Assembly (NCBI GenBank): GCA_946800325.1
Contig: OX326958.1
Coordinates: 72,661,264 to 72,725,263 of the forward strand
Reading direction: 5' to 3'
Origin: Luzula sylvatica
Taxonomy: Eukaryota > Streptophyta > Magnoliopsida > Poales > Juncaceae
Length of the DNA stretch: 64,000 bases
Positions within the stretch are counted from its first letter, which is position 1. The number at the start of each line of letters is the position of its first letter. The position numbers were made by a program, and so were the translations under genes. Under the pieces are notes generated by a model. The model was not told the DNA's origin and searched no databases. It saw only the letters and a list, made by a program, of their open reading frames with translations. Below, piece by piece: positions 51,727 through 63,885 of this stretch.

Positions 51727-53090
51727 TATGTCATAAAAGATACGATACAAATGATCTTAAAACACGTTATATGAACTCCTCAAAGCATTAGAATCTTGTT
51801 TTCAATCGAAAAACAAACTTTCTTAGTGTTTGCGAAATTTGGTGAAAAGTTACGTAGTAAAAGATACGGTACAAATGATCTCAAAACACGTTATTTGAAC
51901 TCCTCAAAGCGTTAAAACCCTGTTTTGAATCGAAAAACAAACTTTCTTAGTGTTTGTGAAATTTGGTGAAAAGTTATGTCATAAAAGATACGATACAAAT
52001 GATCTAAAAACACGTTATTTGAACTCCTCAAAGCGTTAGAATCTTGTTTTGAATCGAAAAACAAACTTGCTTAGTGTTTGTGAAATTTTGTGAAAATTTA
52101 TGTCGTAAAAAATACGATACAAATGATCTAAAAACACGTTATTTGAACTCCTCAAAGCGTTAGAATCTTGTTTTGAATCGGAAAACAAACTTTCTTAGTG
52201 TTTGTGAAATTTGGTGAAAAGTTATGTAGTAAAAGATACGATACAAATGATCTAAAAACACGTTATTTGAACTCCTCAAAGCGTTAGAATCTTGTTTTGA
52301 ATCGAAAAACAAACTTTCTTAGTGTTTGTGAAATTTCGTGAAAAGTTATGTCGTAAAAGATACGATACAAAGGATCTAAAAACACGTTATTTGAACTCCT
52401 CAAAGCGTTAAAATCTTGATTTGAATCGAAAAACAAACTTTCTTAGTGTTTGCGAAATTTGGTGAAACGTTATGTAGTAAAAGATACGATACAAATGATC
52501 TTTAAACACGTTATTTGAACTCCTGAAATCGTTAAAATCTTGTTTTGAATCGAAAAACAAACTTTCTTAGTGTTTGTTAAATTTGGTGAAAAGTTATGTA
52601 GTAAAAGATACGATACAACTGATCTAAAAACACATTATTTGAACTCCTCAAAGCGTTAGAATCTTGTTTTGAATCGAAAAACAAACTTTCTTAGTGTTTG
52701 TGAAATTTGGTGAAAAGTTATGTAGTAAAAGATACGATACAAATGATCTAAAAACACGTTATTTGATCTCCTCAAAGCGTTAAAATCTTGTTTTGAATCG
52801 AAAAACAAACTTTCTTAGTGTTTTTGAAATTTGGTGAAAAGTTATGTAGTAAAAGATACGATACAAATGATCTAAAAACACGTTATTTGAACTCCTGAAA
52901 GCGTTAAAATCTTGTTTTGAATCGAAAAACAAACTTTCTTAGTGTTTGTTAAATTTGGTGAAAAATTATGTAGTAAAAGATACGATACAACTGATCTAAA
53001 AACACATTATTTGAACTCCTCAAAGCGTTAGAATCTTGTTTTGAATCGAAAAACAAACTTTCTTAGTGTTTGTGAAATTTGGTGAAAAGT
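51727..53090. repeat. HOR copy 10 (incomplete, B to L)
   Basis: Eleven monomers (1364 bp). The expected A unit is replaced at 53091 by a J/E-like unit (GATCTCC with GAATCGG), so this is the right edge of the HOR block. B has TTTCTTAG; K ends GAAAAATTATG. Confidence 0.9.
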
Positions 53091-53338
53091 TATGTAGTAA
53101 AAGATACGATACAAATGATCTAAAAACACGTTATTTGATCTCCTCAAAGCGTTAAAATCTTGTTTTGAATCGGAAAACAAACTTTCTTAGTGTTTGTGAA
53201 ATTTGGTGAAAAGTTATGTAGTAAAAGATACGATACAAATGATCTAAAAACACGTTATTTGAACTCCTCAAAGCGTTAGAATCTTGTTTTGAATCGAAAA
53301 ACAAACTTTCTTAGTGTTTGTGAAATTTGGTGAAAAGT
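53091..53338. repeat. 248-bp dimer at the HOR exit, copy 1
   Basis: Two monomers: one with GATCTCC and GAATCGG, one with GAACTCC, TTAGAATC and GAATCG. The next 248 bases appear identical base for base. Confidence 0.88.
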
Positions 53339-53586
53339 TATGTAGTAAAAGATACGATACAAATGATCTAAAAACACGTTATTTGATCTCCTCAAAGCGT
53401 TAAAATCTTGTTTTGAATCGGAAAACAAACTTTCTTAGTGTTTGTGAAATTTGGTGAAAAGTTATGTAGTAAAAGATACGATACAAATGATCTAAAAACA
53501 CGTTATTTGAACTCCTCAAAGCGTTAGAATCTTGTTTTGAATCGAAAAACAAACTTTCTTAGTGTTTGTGAAATTTGGTGAAAAGT
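53339..53586. repeat. 248-bp dimer at the HOR exit, copy 2
   Basis: Appears to be an exact duplicate of 53091-53338, directly adjoining it. Confidence 0.88.
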
Positions 53587-53710
53587 TATGTCGTAAAAGA
53601 TACGATACAAATGATCTTAAAACACGTTATTTGAACTCCTCAAAGCGTTAAAATCATGTATTGAATCGGAAAACAAACTTTCTTAGTGTTTGCGAAATTT
53701 GGTGAAAAGT

Positions 53711-54580
53711 TATGTAGTAAAAGAGACGATACAAGTGATCTAAAAACACGTTATTTGAACTCCTCAAAGCGTTAAAATCATGTTTTGAATCGGAAAACAA
53801 ACTTTCTTACTGTTTGTGAAATTTGGTGAAAAGTTATGTCATAAAAGATACGATACAAATGATCTTAAAACACGTTATATGAACTCCTCAAAGCATTAGA
53901 ATCTTGTTTTCAATCGAAAAACAAACTTTCTTAGTGTTTGCGAAATTTGGTGAAAAGTTACGTAGTAAAAGATACGGTACAAATGATCTCAAAACACGTT
54001 ATTTGAACTCCTCAAAGCGTTAAAACCTTGTTTTGAATCGAAAAACAAACTTTCTTAGTGTTTGTGAAATTTGGTGAAAAGTTATGTCATAAAAGATACG
54101 ATACAAATGATCTTAAAACACGTTATTTGAAAACTCCTCAAAGCGTTAGAATCTTGTTTTGAATCGAAAAACAAACTTTCTTAGTGTTTGTGAAATTTGG
54201 TGAAAAGTTATGTCGTAAAAGATACGATACAAATGATCTTAAAACATGTTATTTGAAGTCCTCAAAGCGTTAAAATCATGTTTTGAATCGGAAAACAAAC
54301 TTTCTTAGTGTTTGCGAAATTTGGTGAAAAGTTATGTAGTAAAAGATACGATATAAATGATCTAAAAACACGTTATTTGAACTCCTCAAAGCGTTAGAAT
54401 CTTGTTTTGAATCGAAAAACAAACTTTCTTAGTGTTTGTGAAATTTGGTGAAAAGTTATGTCGTAAAACATACGATACAAATGATCTTAAAACACGTTAT
54501 TTGAACTCCTCAAAGCGTTAAAATCTTGTTTTGAATCGAAAAACAAACTTTCTTAGTGTTTGCGAAATTTGGTGAAAAGT
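53711..54580. repeat. 870-bp seven-monomer cassette, copy 3
   Basis: Same order, length and +2 insertion (about 54130) as 745-1614, nearly 53 kb away. It has a private TTACTGTTTG near 53809. Confidence 0.9.
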
Positions 54581-57059
54581 TATGTAGTAAAAGATACGAT
54601 ACAAATGACCTTTAAACACGTTATTTGAACTCCACAAAGCGTTAAAATCTTGTTTTGAATCGAAAAACAAACTTTCTTAGTGTTTGTGAAATTTGGTGAA
54701 AAGTTATGTCGTAAAAGATACGATACAAATGATCTTAAAACACATTATTTGAACTCCTCAAAGCGTTAAAATCATGTTTTGAATCGGAAAACAAACTTTC
54801 TTAGTGTATGTGAAATTTGGTGAAAAGTTATGTAGTAAAAGATACGATACAAATGATCTAAAAACACGTTATTTGAACTCCTCAAATCGTTAGAATCTTG
54901 TTTTGAATCGAAAAACAAACTTTCTTAGTGTTTGTGAAATTTGGTGAAAAGTTATGTAGTAAAAGATACGATACAAATGATCTAAAAACACGTTATTTGA
55001 ACTCCTCAAAGCGTTAGAATCTTGTTTTGAATTGCAAAACAAACTTTCTTAGTGTTTGTTAAATTTGGTGAAAAGTTGTGTAGTAAAAGATACGATACAA
55101 ATGATCTTTAAACACGTTATTTGAACTCCTCAAAGCGTTAAAATCTTGTTTTGAACCGAAAAACAAACTTTCTTAGTGTTTGCGAAATTTGGTGAAAAGT
55201 TATGTAGTAAAAGATACGATACAAATGATCTTTAAACACGTTATTTGAACTCCACAAAGCGTTAAAATCTTGTTTTGAATCGAAAAACAAACTTTCTTAG
55301 TGTTTGTGAAATTTGGTGAAAAGTTATGTTGTAAAAGTTACGATACAAATGATCTAAAAACACGTTATTTGAACTCCTCAAAGCGTTAGAATCTTGTTTT
55401 GAATTGCAAAACAAACTTTCTTAGTGTTTGTTAAATTTGGTGAAAAGTTGTGTAGTAAAAGATACGATACAAATGATCGAAAAACACGTTATTTGAACTC
55501 CTCAAAGCGTTAAAATTTTGTTTTGAATCGAAAAACAAACTTTCTTAGTGTTTGTGAAATTTGGTGAAAAGTTATGTAGTAAAAGATACGATACAAGTGA
55601 TCTAAAAACACGTTATTTGAACTCCTCAATGCGTTAGAATCTTGTTTTGAATCGAAAAACAAACTTTCTTAGTGTTTGTGAAATTTGGTGAAAAGTTATG
55701 TCGTGAAAGATACGATACAAATGATCTTAAAACACGTTATTTGAACTCCTCAAAGCGTTAAAATCATGTTTTGAATCGGAAAACAAACTTTCTTAGTGTT
55801 TGTGAAATTTGGTGAAAAGTTATGTAGTAAAAGATACGATACAAATGATCTAAAAACACGTTATTTGAACTCCTCAAAGCGTTAGAATCTTGTTTTGAAT
55901 CGAAAAACAAACTTTCTTAGTGTTTGTGAAATTTGGTGAAAAGTTATGTCGTAAAAGATACGATACAAGTGATCTTTAAACACGTTATTTGAACTCCTCA
56001 AAGCGTTAAAATCAAGTTTTGAATCGGAAAACAAACTTTCTTAGTGTTTGTGAAATTTGGTGAAAAGTTATGTAGTAAAAGATACGATACAAATGATCTA
56101 AAAACACGTTATTTGAACTCCTCAAAGCGTTAGAATCTTGTTTTGAATCGAAAAACAAACTTTCTTAGTGTTTGTGAAATTTGGTGAAAAGTTATATCAT
56201 AAAAGATACGATACAAATGATCTTAAAACACGTTATTTGAACTCCTCAAAGCATTAGAATCTTGTTTTGAATCGAAAAACAAACTTTCTTAGTGTTTGTG
56301 AAATTTGGTGAAAAGTTATGTAGTAAAAGATACGATACAAATGATCTAAAAACACGTTATTTGAACTCCTCAAAGCGTTAGAATCTTGTTTTGAATCGAA
56401 AAACAAACTTTCTTAGTGTTTGTGAAATTTGGTGAAAAGTTATATCATAAAAGATACGATACAAATGATCTTAAAACACGTTATTTGAACTCCTCAAAGC
56501 ATTAGAATCTTGTTTTGAATCTAAAAACAAACTTTCTTAGTGTTTGTGAAATTTGGTGAAAAGTTATGTCGTAAAAGATACGATACAAATGATCTTAAAT
56601 CACGCTATTTGAACTCCTAAAAGCGTTAAAATCATGTTTTGAATCGGAAAACAAACTTTCTTAGTGTTTGTGAAATTTGGTGAAAAGTTATGTAGTAAAA
56701 GATACGATACAAATGATCTAAAAACACGTTATTTGAACTCCTCAAAGCGTTAGAATCTTGTTTTGAATTGAAAAACAAACTTGCTTAGTGTTTATGAAAT
56801 TTGGTGAAAAGTTATGTCGTAAAAGATACGATACAAATGATCTTAAAACACGTTATTTGAACTCCTCAAAGCGTTAAAATCTTGTTTTGAATCCGAAAAC
56901 AAACTTTCTTAGTGTTTGTGAAATTTGGTGAAAAGTTATGTAGTAAAAGATACGATACAAATGATCTAAAAACACGTTATTTGAACTCCTCAAAGCGTTA
57001 AAATCTTGATTTGAATCGAAAAACAAACTTTTTAGTGTTTGCGAAATTTGGTGAAACGT

Positions 57060-58921
57060 TATGTTGTAAAAGATACGATACAAATGATCTTTAAACACGT
57101 TATTTGAACTCCTGAAAGCGTTAAAATCTTGTTTTGAATCGAAAAACAAACTTTCTTAGTGTTTGTTAAATTTGGTGAAAAGTTATGTAGTAAAAGATAC
57201 GATACAACTGATCTAAAAACACATTATTTGAACTCCTCAAAGCGTTAGAATCTTGTTTTGAATCGAAAAACAAACTTTCTTAGTGTTTGTGAAATTTGGT
57301 GAAAAGTTATGTAGTAAAAGATACGATACAAATGATCTAAAAACACGTTATTTGATCTCCTCAAAGCGTTAAAATCTTGTTTTGAATCGAAAAACAAACT
57401 TTCTTAGTGTTTTTGAAATTTGGTGAAAAGTTATGTAGTAAAAGATACGATACAAATGATCTAAAAACACGTTATTTGTACTCCTCAAAGCGTTAAAATC
57501 TTGTTTTGAATCCGAAAACAAACTTTCTTAGTGTTTGTGAAATTTGGTGAAAAGTTATGTAGTAAAAGATACGATACAAATGATCTAAAAACACATTATT
57601 TGAACTCCTCAAAGCGTTTGAATCTTGTTTTGAATCGAAAAACAAACTTTCTTAGTGTGTGTGAAATTTGGTGAAAAGTTATGTCGTAAAAGATACGATA
57701 CAAATGATCTTAAAACACGTTATTTGAACTCCTCAAAGCGTTAAAATCATGTTTTGAATCGGAAAACAAACTTTCTTAGTGTTTGCGAAATTTGGTGAAA
57801 AGTTATGTAGTAAAAGATACGATACAAATGATCTAAAAACACGTTATTTGAACCCCTCAAAGCGTTAGAATCTTGTTTTGAATCGAAAAACAAACTTTCT
57901 TAGTGTTTGTGAAATTTGGTAAAAAGTTATGTAGTAAAAGAGACGATACAAGTGATCTAAAAACACGTTATTTGAACTCCTCAAAGCGTTAAAATCATGT
58001 TTTGAATCGGAAAACAAACTTTCTTAGTGTTTGGGAAATTTGGTGAAAAGTTATGTCATAAAAGATACGATACAAATGATCTTAAAACGCGTTATATGAA
58101 CTCCTCAAAGCATTAGAATCTTGTTTTCAATCGAAAAACAAACTTTCTTAGTGTTTGCGAAATTTGGTGAAAAGTTACGTAGTAAAAGATACGGTACAAA
58201 TGATCTCAAAACACGTTATTTGAACTCCTCAAAGCGTTAAAACCTTATTTTGAATCTAAAAACAAACTTTCTTAGTGTCTGTGAAATTTGGTGAAAAGTT
58301 ATGTCATAAAAGATACGATACAAATGATCTTAAAACACGTTATTTGAAAACTCCTCAAAGCGTTAGAATCTTGTTTTGAATCGAAAAACAAACTTTCTTA
58401 GTGTTTGCGAAATTTGGTGAAACGTTATGTAGTAAAAGATACGATACAAATGATCTTTAAACACGTTATTTGAACTCCTGAAAGCGTTAAAATCTTGTTT
58501 TGAATCGAAAAACAAACTTTCTTAGTGTTTGTGAAATTTGGTGAAAAGTTGTGTCGTAAAAGATACGATACAAATGATCTTAAAACACGTTATTTGAACT
58601 CCTCAAAGCGTTAGAATCTTGTTTTGAATCGAAAAACAAACTTTCTTAGTGTTTTTGAAATTTGGTGAAAAGTTATGTAGTAAAAGATACGATACAAATG
58701 ATCTAAAAATACGTTATTTGTACTCCTCAAAGCGTTAAAATCTTGTTTTGAATCCGAAAACAAACTTTCTTAGTGTTTGTGAAATTTGGTGAAAAGTTAT
58801 GTAGTAAAAGGTACGATACAAATGATCTAAAAACACGTTATTTGAACTCCTCAAAGCGTTAAAATCTTGATTTGAATCGAAAAACAAACTTTCTTAGTGT
58901 TTGCGAAATTTGGTGAAACGT
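57060..58921. repeat. 1862-bp tandem unit (15 monomers + 2), copy 1
   Basis: Starts with the monomer GTTGTAAAAG after GAAACG; the next such start is at 58922, exactly 1862 later. Shared tags are TTAGTGTGTG (57655/59517), AACCCCTC (57851/59713), AAACGCG (about 58085/59947), AAAACCTTATTTTG and GTGTCTGTG. Within it, from about 57928, are the first four cassette monomers, after which an H-type unit follows the +2 insertion (58346) instead of the fifth cassette unit. Confidence 0.82.
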
Positions 58922-60270
58922 TATGTTGTAAAAGATACGATACAAATGATCTTTAAACACGTTATTTGAACTCCTGAAAGCGTTAAAATCTTGTTTTGAA
59001 TCGAAAAACAAACTTTCTTAGTGTTTGTTAAATTTGGTGAAAAGTTATGTAGTAAAAGATACGATACAACTGATCTAAAAACACATTATTTGAACTCCTC
59101 AAAGCGTTAGAATCTTGTTTTGAATCGAAAAACAAACTTTCTTAGTGTTTGTGAAATTTGGTGAAAAGTTATGTAGTAAAAGATACGATACAAATGATCT
59201 AAAAACACGTTATTTGATCTCCTCAAAGCGTTAAAATCTTGTTTTGAATCGAAAAACAAACTTTCTTAGTGTTTTTGAAATTTGGTGAAAAGTTATGTAG
59301 TAAAAGATACGATACAAATGATCTAAAAATACGTTATTTGTACTCCTCAAAGCGTTAAAATCTTGTTTTGAATCCGAAAACAAACTTTCTTAGTGTTTGT
59401 GAAATTTGGTGAAAAGTTATGTAGTAAAAGATACGATACAAATGATCTAAAAACACGTTATTTGAACTCCTCAAAGCGTTTGAATCTTGTTTTGAATCGA
59501 AAAACAAACTTTCTTAGTGTGTGTGAAATTTGGTGAAAAGTTATGTCGTAAAAGATACGATACAAATGATCTTAAAACACGTTATTTGAACTCCTCAAAG
59601 CGTTAAAATCATGTTTTGAATCGGAAAACAAACTTTCTTAGTGTTTGCGAAATTTGGTGAAAAGTTATGTAGTAAAAGATACGATACAAATGATCTAAAA
59701 ACACGTTATTTGAACCCCTCAAAGCGTTAGAATCTTGTTTTGAATCGAAAAACAAACTTTCTTAGTGTTTGTGAAATTTGGTAAAAAGTTATGTAGTAAA
59801 AGAGACGATACAAGTGATCTAAAAACACGTTATTTGAACTCCTCAAAGCGTTAAAATCATGTTTTGAATCGGAAAACAAACTTTCTTAGTGTTTGTGAAA
59901 TTTGGTGAAAAGTTATGTCATAAAAGATACGATACAAATGATCTTAAAACGCGTTATATGAACTCCTCAAAGCATTAGAATCTTGTTTTCAATCAAAAAA
60001 CAAACTTTCTTAGTGTTTGCGAAATTTGGTGAAAAGTTACGTAGTAAAAGATACGGTACAAATGATCTCAAAACACGTTATTTGAACTCCTCAAAGCGTT
60101 AAAACCTTATTTTGAATCTAAAAACAAACTTTCTTAGTGTCTGTGAAATTTGGTGAAAAGTTATGTCATAAAAGATACGATACAAATGATCTTAAAACAC
60201 GTTATTTGAAAACTCCTCAAAGCGTTTGAATCTTGTTTTGAATCGAAAAACAAACTTTCTTAGTGTTTGT
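58922..60270. repeat. 1862-bp unit, copy 2 (matching part)
   Basis: Follows copy 1 up to just after the +2 insertion (60208), then continues into the rest of the 870-bp cassette rather than the H-type unit. It is probably the parent arrangement. Confidence 0.78.
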
Positions 60271-60659
60271 GAAATTTGGTGAAAAGTTATGTCGTAAAAG
60301 ATACGATACAAATGATCTTAAAACATGTTATTTGAAGTCCTCAAACCGTTAAAATCATGTTTTGAATCGGAAAACAAACTTTCTTAGTGTTGGTGAAATT
60401 TGGTGAAAAGTTATGTAGTAAAAGATACGATACAAATGATCTAAAAACACGTTATTTGAACTCCTCAAAGCATTAGAATCTTGTTTTGAATCGAAAAACA
60501 AACTTTCTTAGTGTTTGTGAAATTTGGTGAAAAGTTATGTCGTAAAACATACGATACAAATGATCTTAAAACTCGTTATTTGAACTCCTCAAAGCGTTAA
60601 AATCTTGTTTTGAATCGAAAAACAAACTTTCTTAGTGATTGCGAAATTTGGTGAAAAGT
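59790..60659. repeat. 870-bp seven-monomer cassette, copy 4
   Basis: Same order and +2 insertion as the other copies. Differences: AAACGCG in the second unit, AAAACCTTATTTTG in the third, TCAAACCG in the fifth, GATACAAAT instead of GATATAAAT in the sixth and AAACTCG in the seventh. Confidence 0.85.
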
Positions 60660-62395
60660 TATGTAGTAAAAGATACGATACAAATGATCTTTAAACACGT
60701 TATTTGAACTCCACAAAGCGTTAAAATCTTGTTTTGAATCGAAAAACAAACTTTCTTAGTGTTTGTGAAATTTGGTGAAAAGTTATGTCGTAAAAGATAC
60801 GATACAAATGATCTTAAAACACGTTATTTGAACTCCTCAAAGCGTTAAAATCATGTTTTGAATCGGAAAACGAACTTTCTTAGTGTATGTGAAATTTGGT
60901 GAAAAGTTATGTAGTAAAAGATACGATACAAATGATCTAAAAACACGTTATTTGAACTCCTCAAAGCGTTAGAATCTTGTTTTGAATCGAAAAACAAACT
61001 TTCTTAGTGTTTGTGAAATTTGGTGAAAAGTTATGTAGTAAAAGATACGATACAAATGATCTAAAAACACGTTATTTGAACTCCTCAAAGCGTTAGAATC
61101 TTGTTTTGAATTGCAAAACAAACTTTCTTAGTGTTTGTTAAATTTGGTGAAAAGTTGTGTAGTAAAAGATACGATACAAATGATCTAAAAACACGTTATT
61201 TGAACTCCTCAAAGCGTTAAAATCTTGATTTGAATCGAAAAACAAACTTTCTTAGTGTTTGCGAAATTTGGTGAAACGTTATGTAGTAAAAGATACGATA
61301 CAAATGATCTTTAAACACGTTATTTGAACTCCTGAAAGCGTTAAAATCTTGTTTTGAATCGAAAAACAAACTTTCTTAGTGTGTGTGAAATTTGGTGAAA
61401 AGTTATGTCGTAAAAGATACGATACAAATGATCTTAAAACACGTTATTTGAACTCCTCAAAGCGTTAGAATCTTGTTTTGAATCGAAAAACAAACTTTCT
61501 TAGTGTTTGTGAAATTTGGTGAAAAGTTATGTAGTAAAATATACGATACAAATGATCTAAAAACACGTTATTTGATCTCCTCAAAGCGTTAAAATCTTGT
61601 TTTGAATCGAAAAACAAACTTTCTTAGTGTTTGTGAAATTTGGTGAAAAGTTATGTAGTAAAAGATACGATACAAATGATCTAAAAACACGTTATCTGAA
61701 CTCCTGAAAGCGTTAAAATCTTGTTTTGAATCGAAAAACAAACTCTCTTAGTGTTTGTTAAATTTGGTGAAAAGTTATGTAGTAAAAGATATGATACAAC
61801 TGATCTAAAAACACATTATTTGAACTCCTCAAAGCGTTAGAATCTTGTTTTGAATCGAAAAACAAACTTTCTTAGTATTTGTGAAATTTGGTGAAAAGTT
61901 ATGTAGTAAAAGATACGATACAAATGATCTAAAAACACGTTATTTGATCTCCTCAAAGCGTTAAAATCTTGTTTTGAATCGGAAAACAAACTTTCTTAGT
62001 GTTTGTGAAATTTGGTGAAAAGTTATGTAGTAAAAGATACGATAGAAATGATCTAAAAACACGTTATTTGAACTCCTCAAAGCGTTAGAATCTTGTTTTG
62101 AATCGAAAAACAAACTTTCTTAGTGTTTGTGAAATTTGGTGAAAAGTTATGTCGTAAAAGATACGATACAAATGATCTTAAAACACGTTATTTGAACTCC
62201 TCAAAGCGTTAAAATCATGTTTTGAATCGGAAAACAAACTTTCTTAGTGTTTGCGAAATTTGGTGAAAAGTTATGTAGTAAAAGATACGATACAAATGAT
62301 CTAAAAACTCGTTATTTGAACCCCTCAAAGCGTTAGAATCTTGTTTTGAATCGAAAAACAAACTTTCTTAGTGTTTGTGAAATTTGGTAAAAAGT

Positions 62396-63265
62396 TATGT
62401 AGTAAAAGAGACGATACAAGTGATCTAAAAACACGTTATTTGAACTCCTCAAAGCGTTAAAATCATGTTTTGAATCGGAAAACAAACTTTCTTAGTGTTT
62501 GTGAAATTTGGTGAAAAGTTATGTCATAAAAGATACGATACAAATGATCTTAAAACACGTTATATGAACTCCTCAAAGCATTATAATCTTGTTTTCAATC
62601 GAAAAACAAACTTTCTTAGTGTTTGCGAAATTTGGTGAAAAGTTACGTAGTAAAAGATACGGTACAAATGATCTCAAAACACGTTATTTGAACTCCTCAA
62701 AGCGTTAAAACCCTGTTTAGAATCGAAAAACAAACTTTCTTAGTGTTTGTGAAATTTGGTGAAAAGTTATGTCATAAAAGATACGATACAAATGATCTTA
62801 AAACACGTTATTTGAAAACTCCTCAAAGCGTTAGAATCTTGTTTTGAATGGAAAAACAAACTTTCTTAGTGTTTGTGAAATTTGGTGAAAAGTTATGTCG
62901 TAAAAGATACGATACAGATGATCTTAAAACATGTTATTTGAAGTCCTCAAAGCGTTAAAATCATGTTTTGAATCGGAAAACAAACTTTCTTAGTGTTTGT
63001 GAAATTTGGTGAAAAGTTATGTAGTAAAAGATACGATACAAATGATCTAAAAACACGTTATTTGAACTCCTCAAAGCGTTAGAATCTTGTTTTGAATCGA
63101 AAAACAAACTTTCTTAGTGTTTGTGAAATTTGGTGAAAAGTTATGTCGTAAAACATACGATACAAATGATCTTAAAACTCGTTATTTGAACTCCTCAAAG
63201 CGTTAAAATCTTGTTTTGAATCGAAAAACAAACTTTCTTAGTTTTTGCGAAATTTGGTGAAAAGT
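62396..63265. repeat. 870-bp seven-monomer cassette, copy 5
   Basis: Same order and +2 insertion (about 62815). It shares GATACAAAT and AAACTCG with copy 4, so copies 4 and 5 form the right-flank subtype, while 1, 2 and 3 share GATATAAAT. Confidence 0.85.
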
Positions 63266-63885
63266 TATGTAGTAAAAGATACGATACAAATGATCTTTAA
63301 ACACGTTATTTGAACTCCACAAAGCGTTAAAATCTTGTTTTGAATCGAAAAACAAACTTTCTTAGTGTTTGTGAAATTTGGTGAAAAGTTATGTCGTAAA
63401 AGATACGATACAAATGATCTTAAAACACGTTATTTGAACTCCTCAAAGCGTTAAAATCAAGTTTTGAATCGGAAAACAAACTTTCTTAGTGTTTGTGAAA
63501 TTTGGTGAAAAGTTATGTAGTAAAAGATACGATACAAATGATCTAAAAACACGTTATTTGAACTCCTCAAAGCGTTAGAATCTTGTTTTGAATCGAAAAA
63601 CAAACTTTCTTAGTGTTTGTGAAATTTGGTGAAAAGTTATATCATAAAAGATACGATACAAATGATCTTAAAACACGTTATTTGAACTCCTCAAAGCATT
63701 AGAATCTTGTTTTGAATCGAAAAACAAACTTTCTTAGTGTTTGCGAAATTTGGTGAAAAGTTATGTAGTAAAAGATACGATACAAATGATCTTTAAACAC
63801 GTTATTTGAACTCCACAAAGCGTTAAAATCTTGTTTTGAATCGAAAAACAAACTTTCTTAGTGTTTGTGAAATTTGGTGAAAAGT

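Larger units (their letters stand above)
38334..53090. repeat. Higher-order repeat block: ten copies of a 1488-bp 12-mer
   Basis: 119 monomers in ten consecutive copies with a period of 1488 bp (12 x 124). Types in order are B (TTATATGAAC, TTTTCAATCG), C (ACGGTAC, AAAACCCTG), D (TTGCTTAG, ATTTTGTG), E (AAAAAATACG, GAATCGG), F (TTTCGTG), G (AAAGGATC, TTGATTTG), H (TTTAAA, CTGAAATCG, TGTTAAATT), I (CAACTG, CACATT), J (GATCTCC, GTTTTTG), K (CTGAAAGCG, TGTTAAATT), L (CAACTG, CACATT) and A (ATCATG, GAATCGG). The H marker occurs at 39133, 40621, 42109, 43597, 45085, 46573, 48061, 49549, 51037 and 52525, each 1488 apart. Such homogenised HOR blocks are typical of active centromere cores in several eukaryotes; that this one is active is inference. 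Confidence 0.95.

Noticed and set aside
56874..57149. 91-codon minus-strand reading frame
   Set aside because: It is longer only because the -1 deletion at 57027 restores the frame across a monomer boundary. The translated text is the same monomer read twice.
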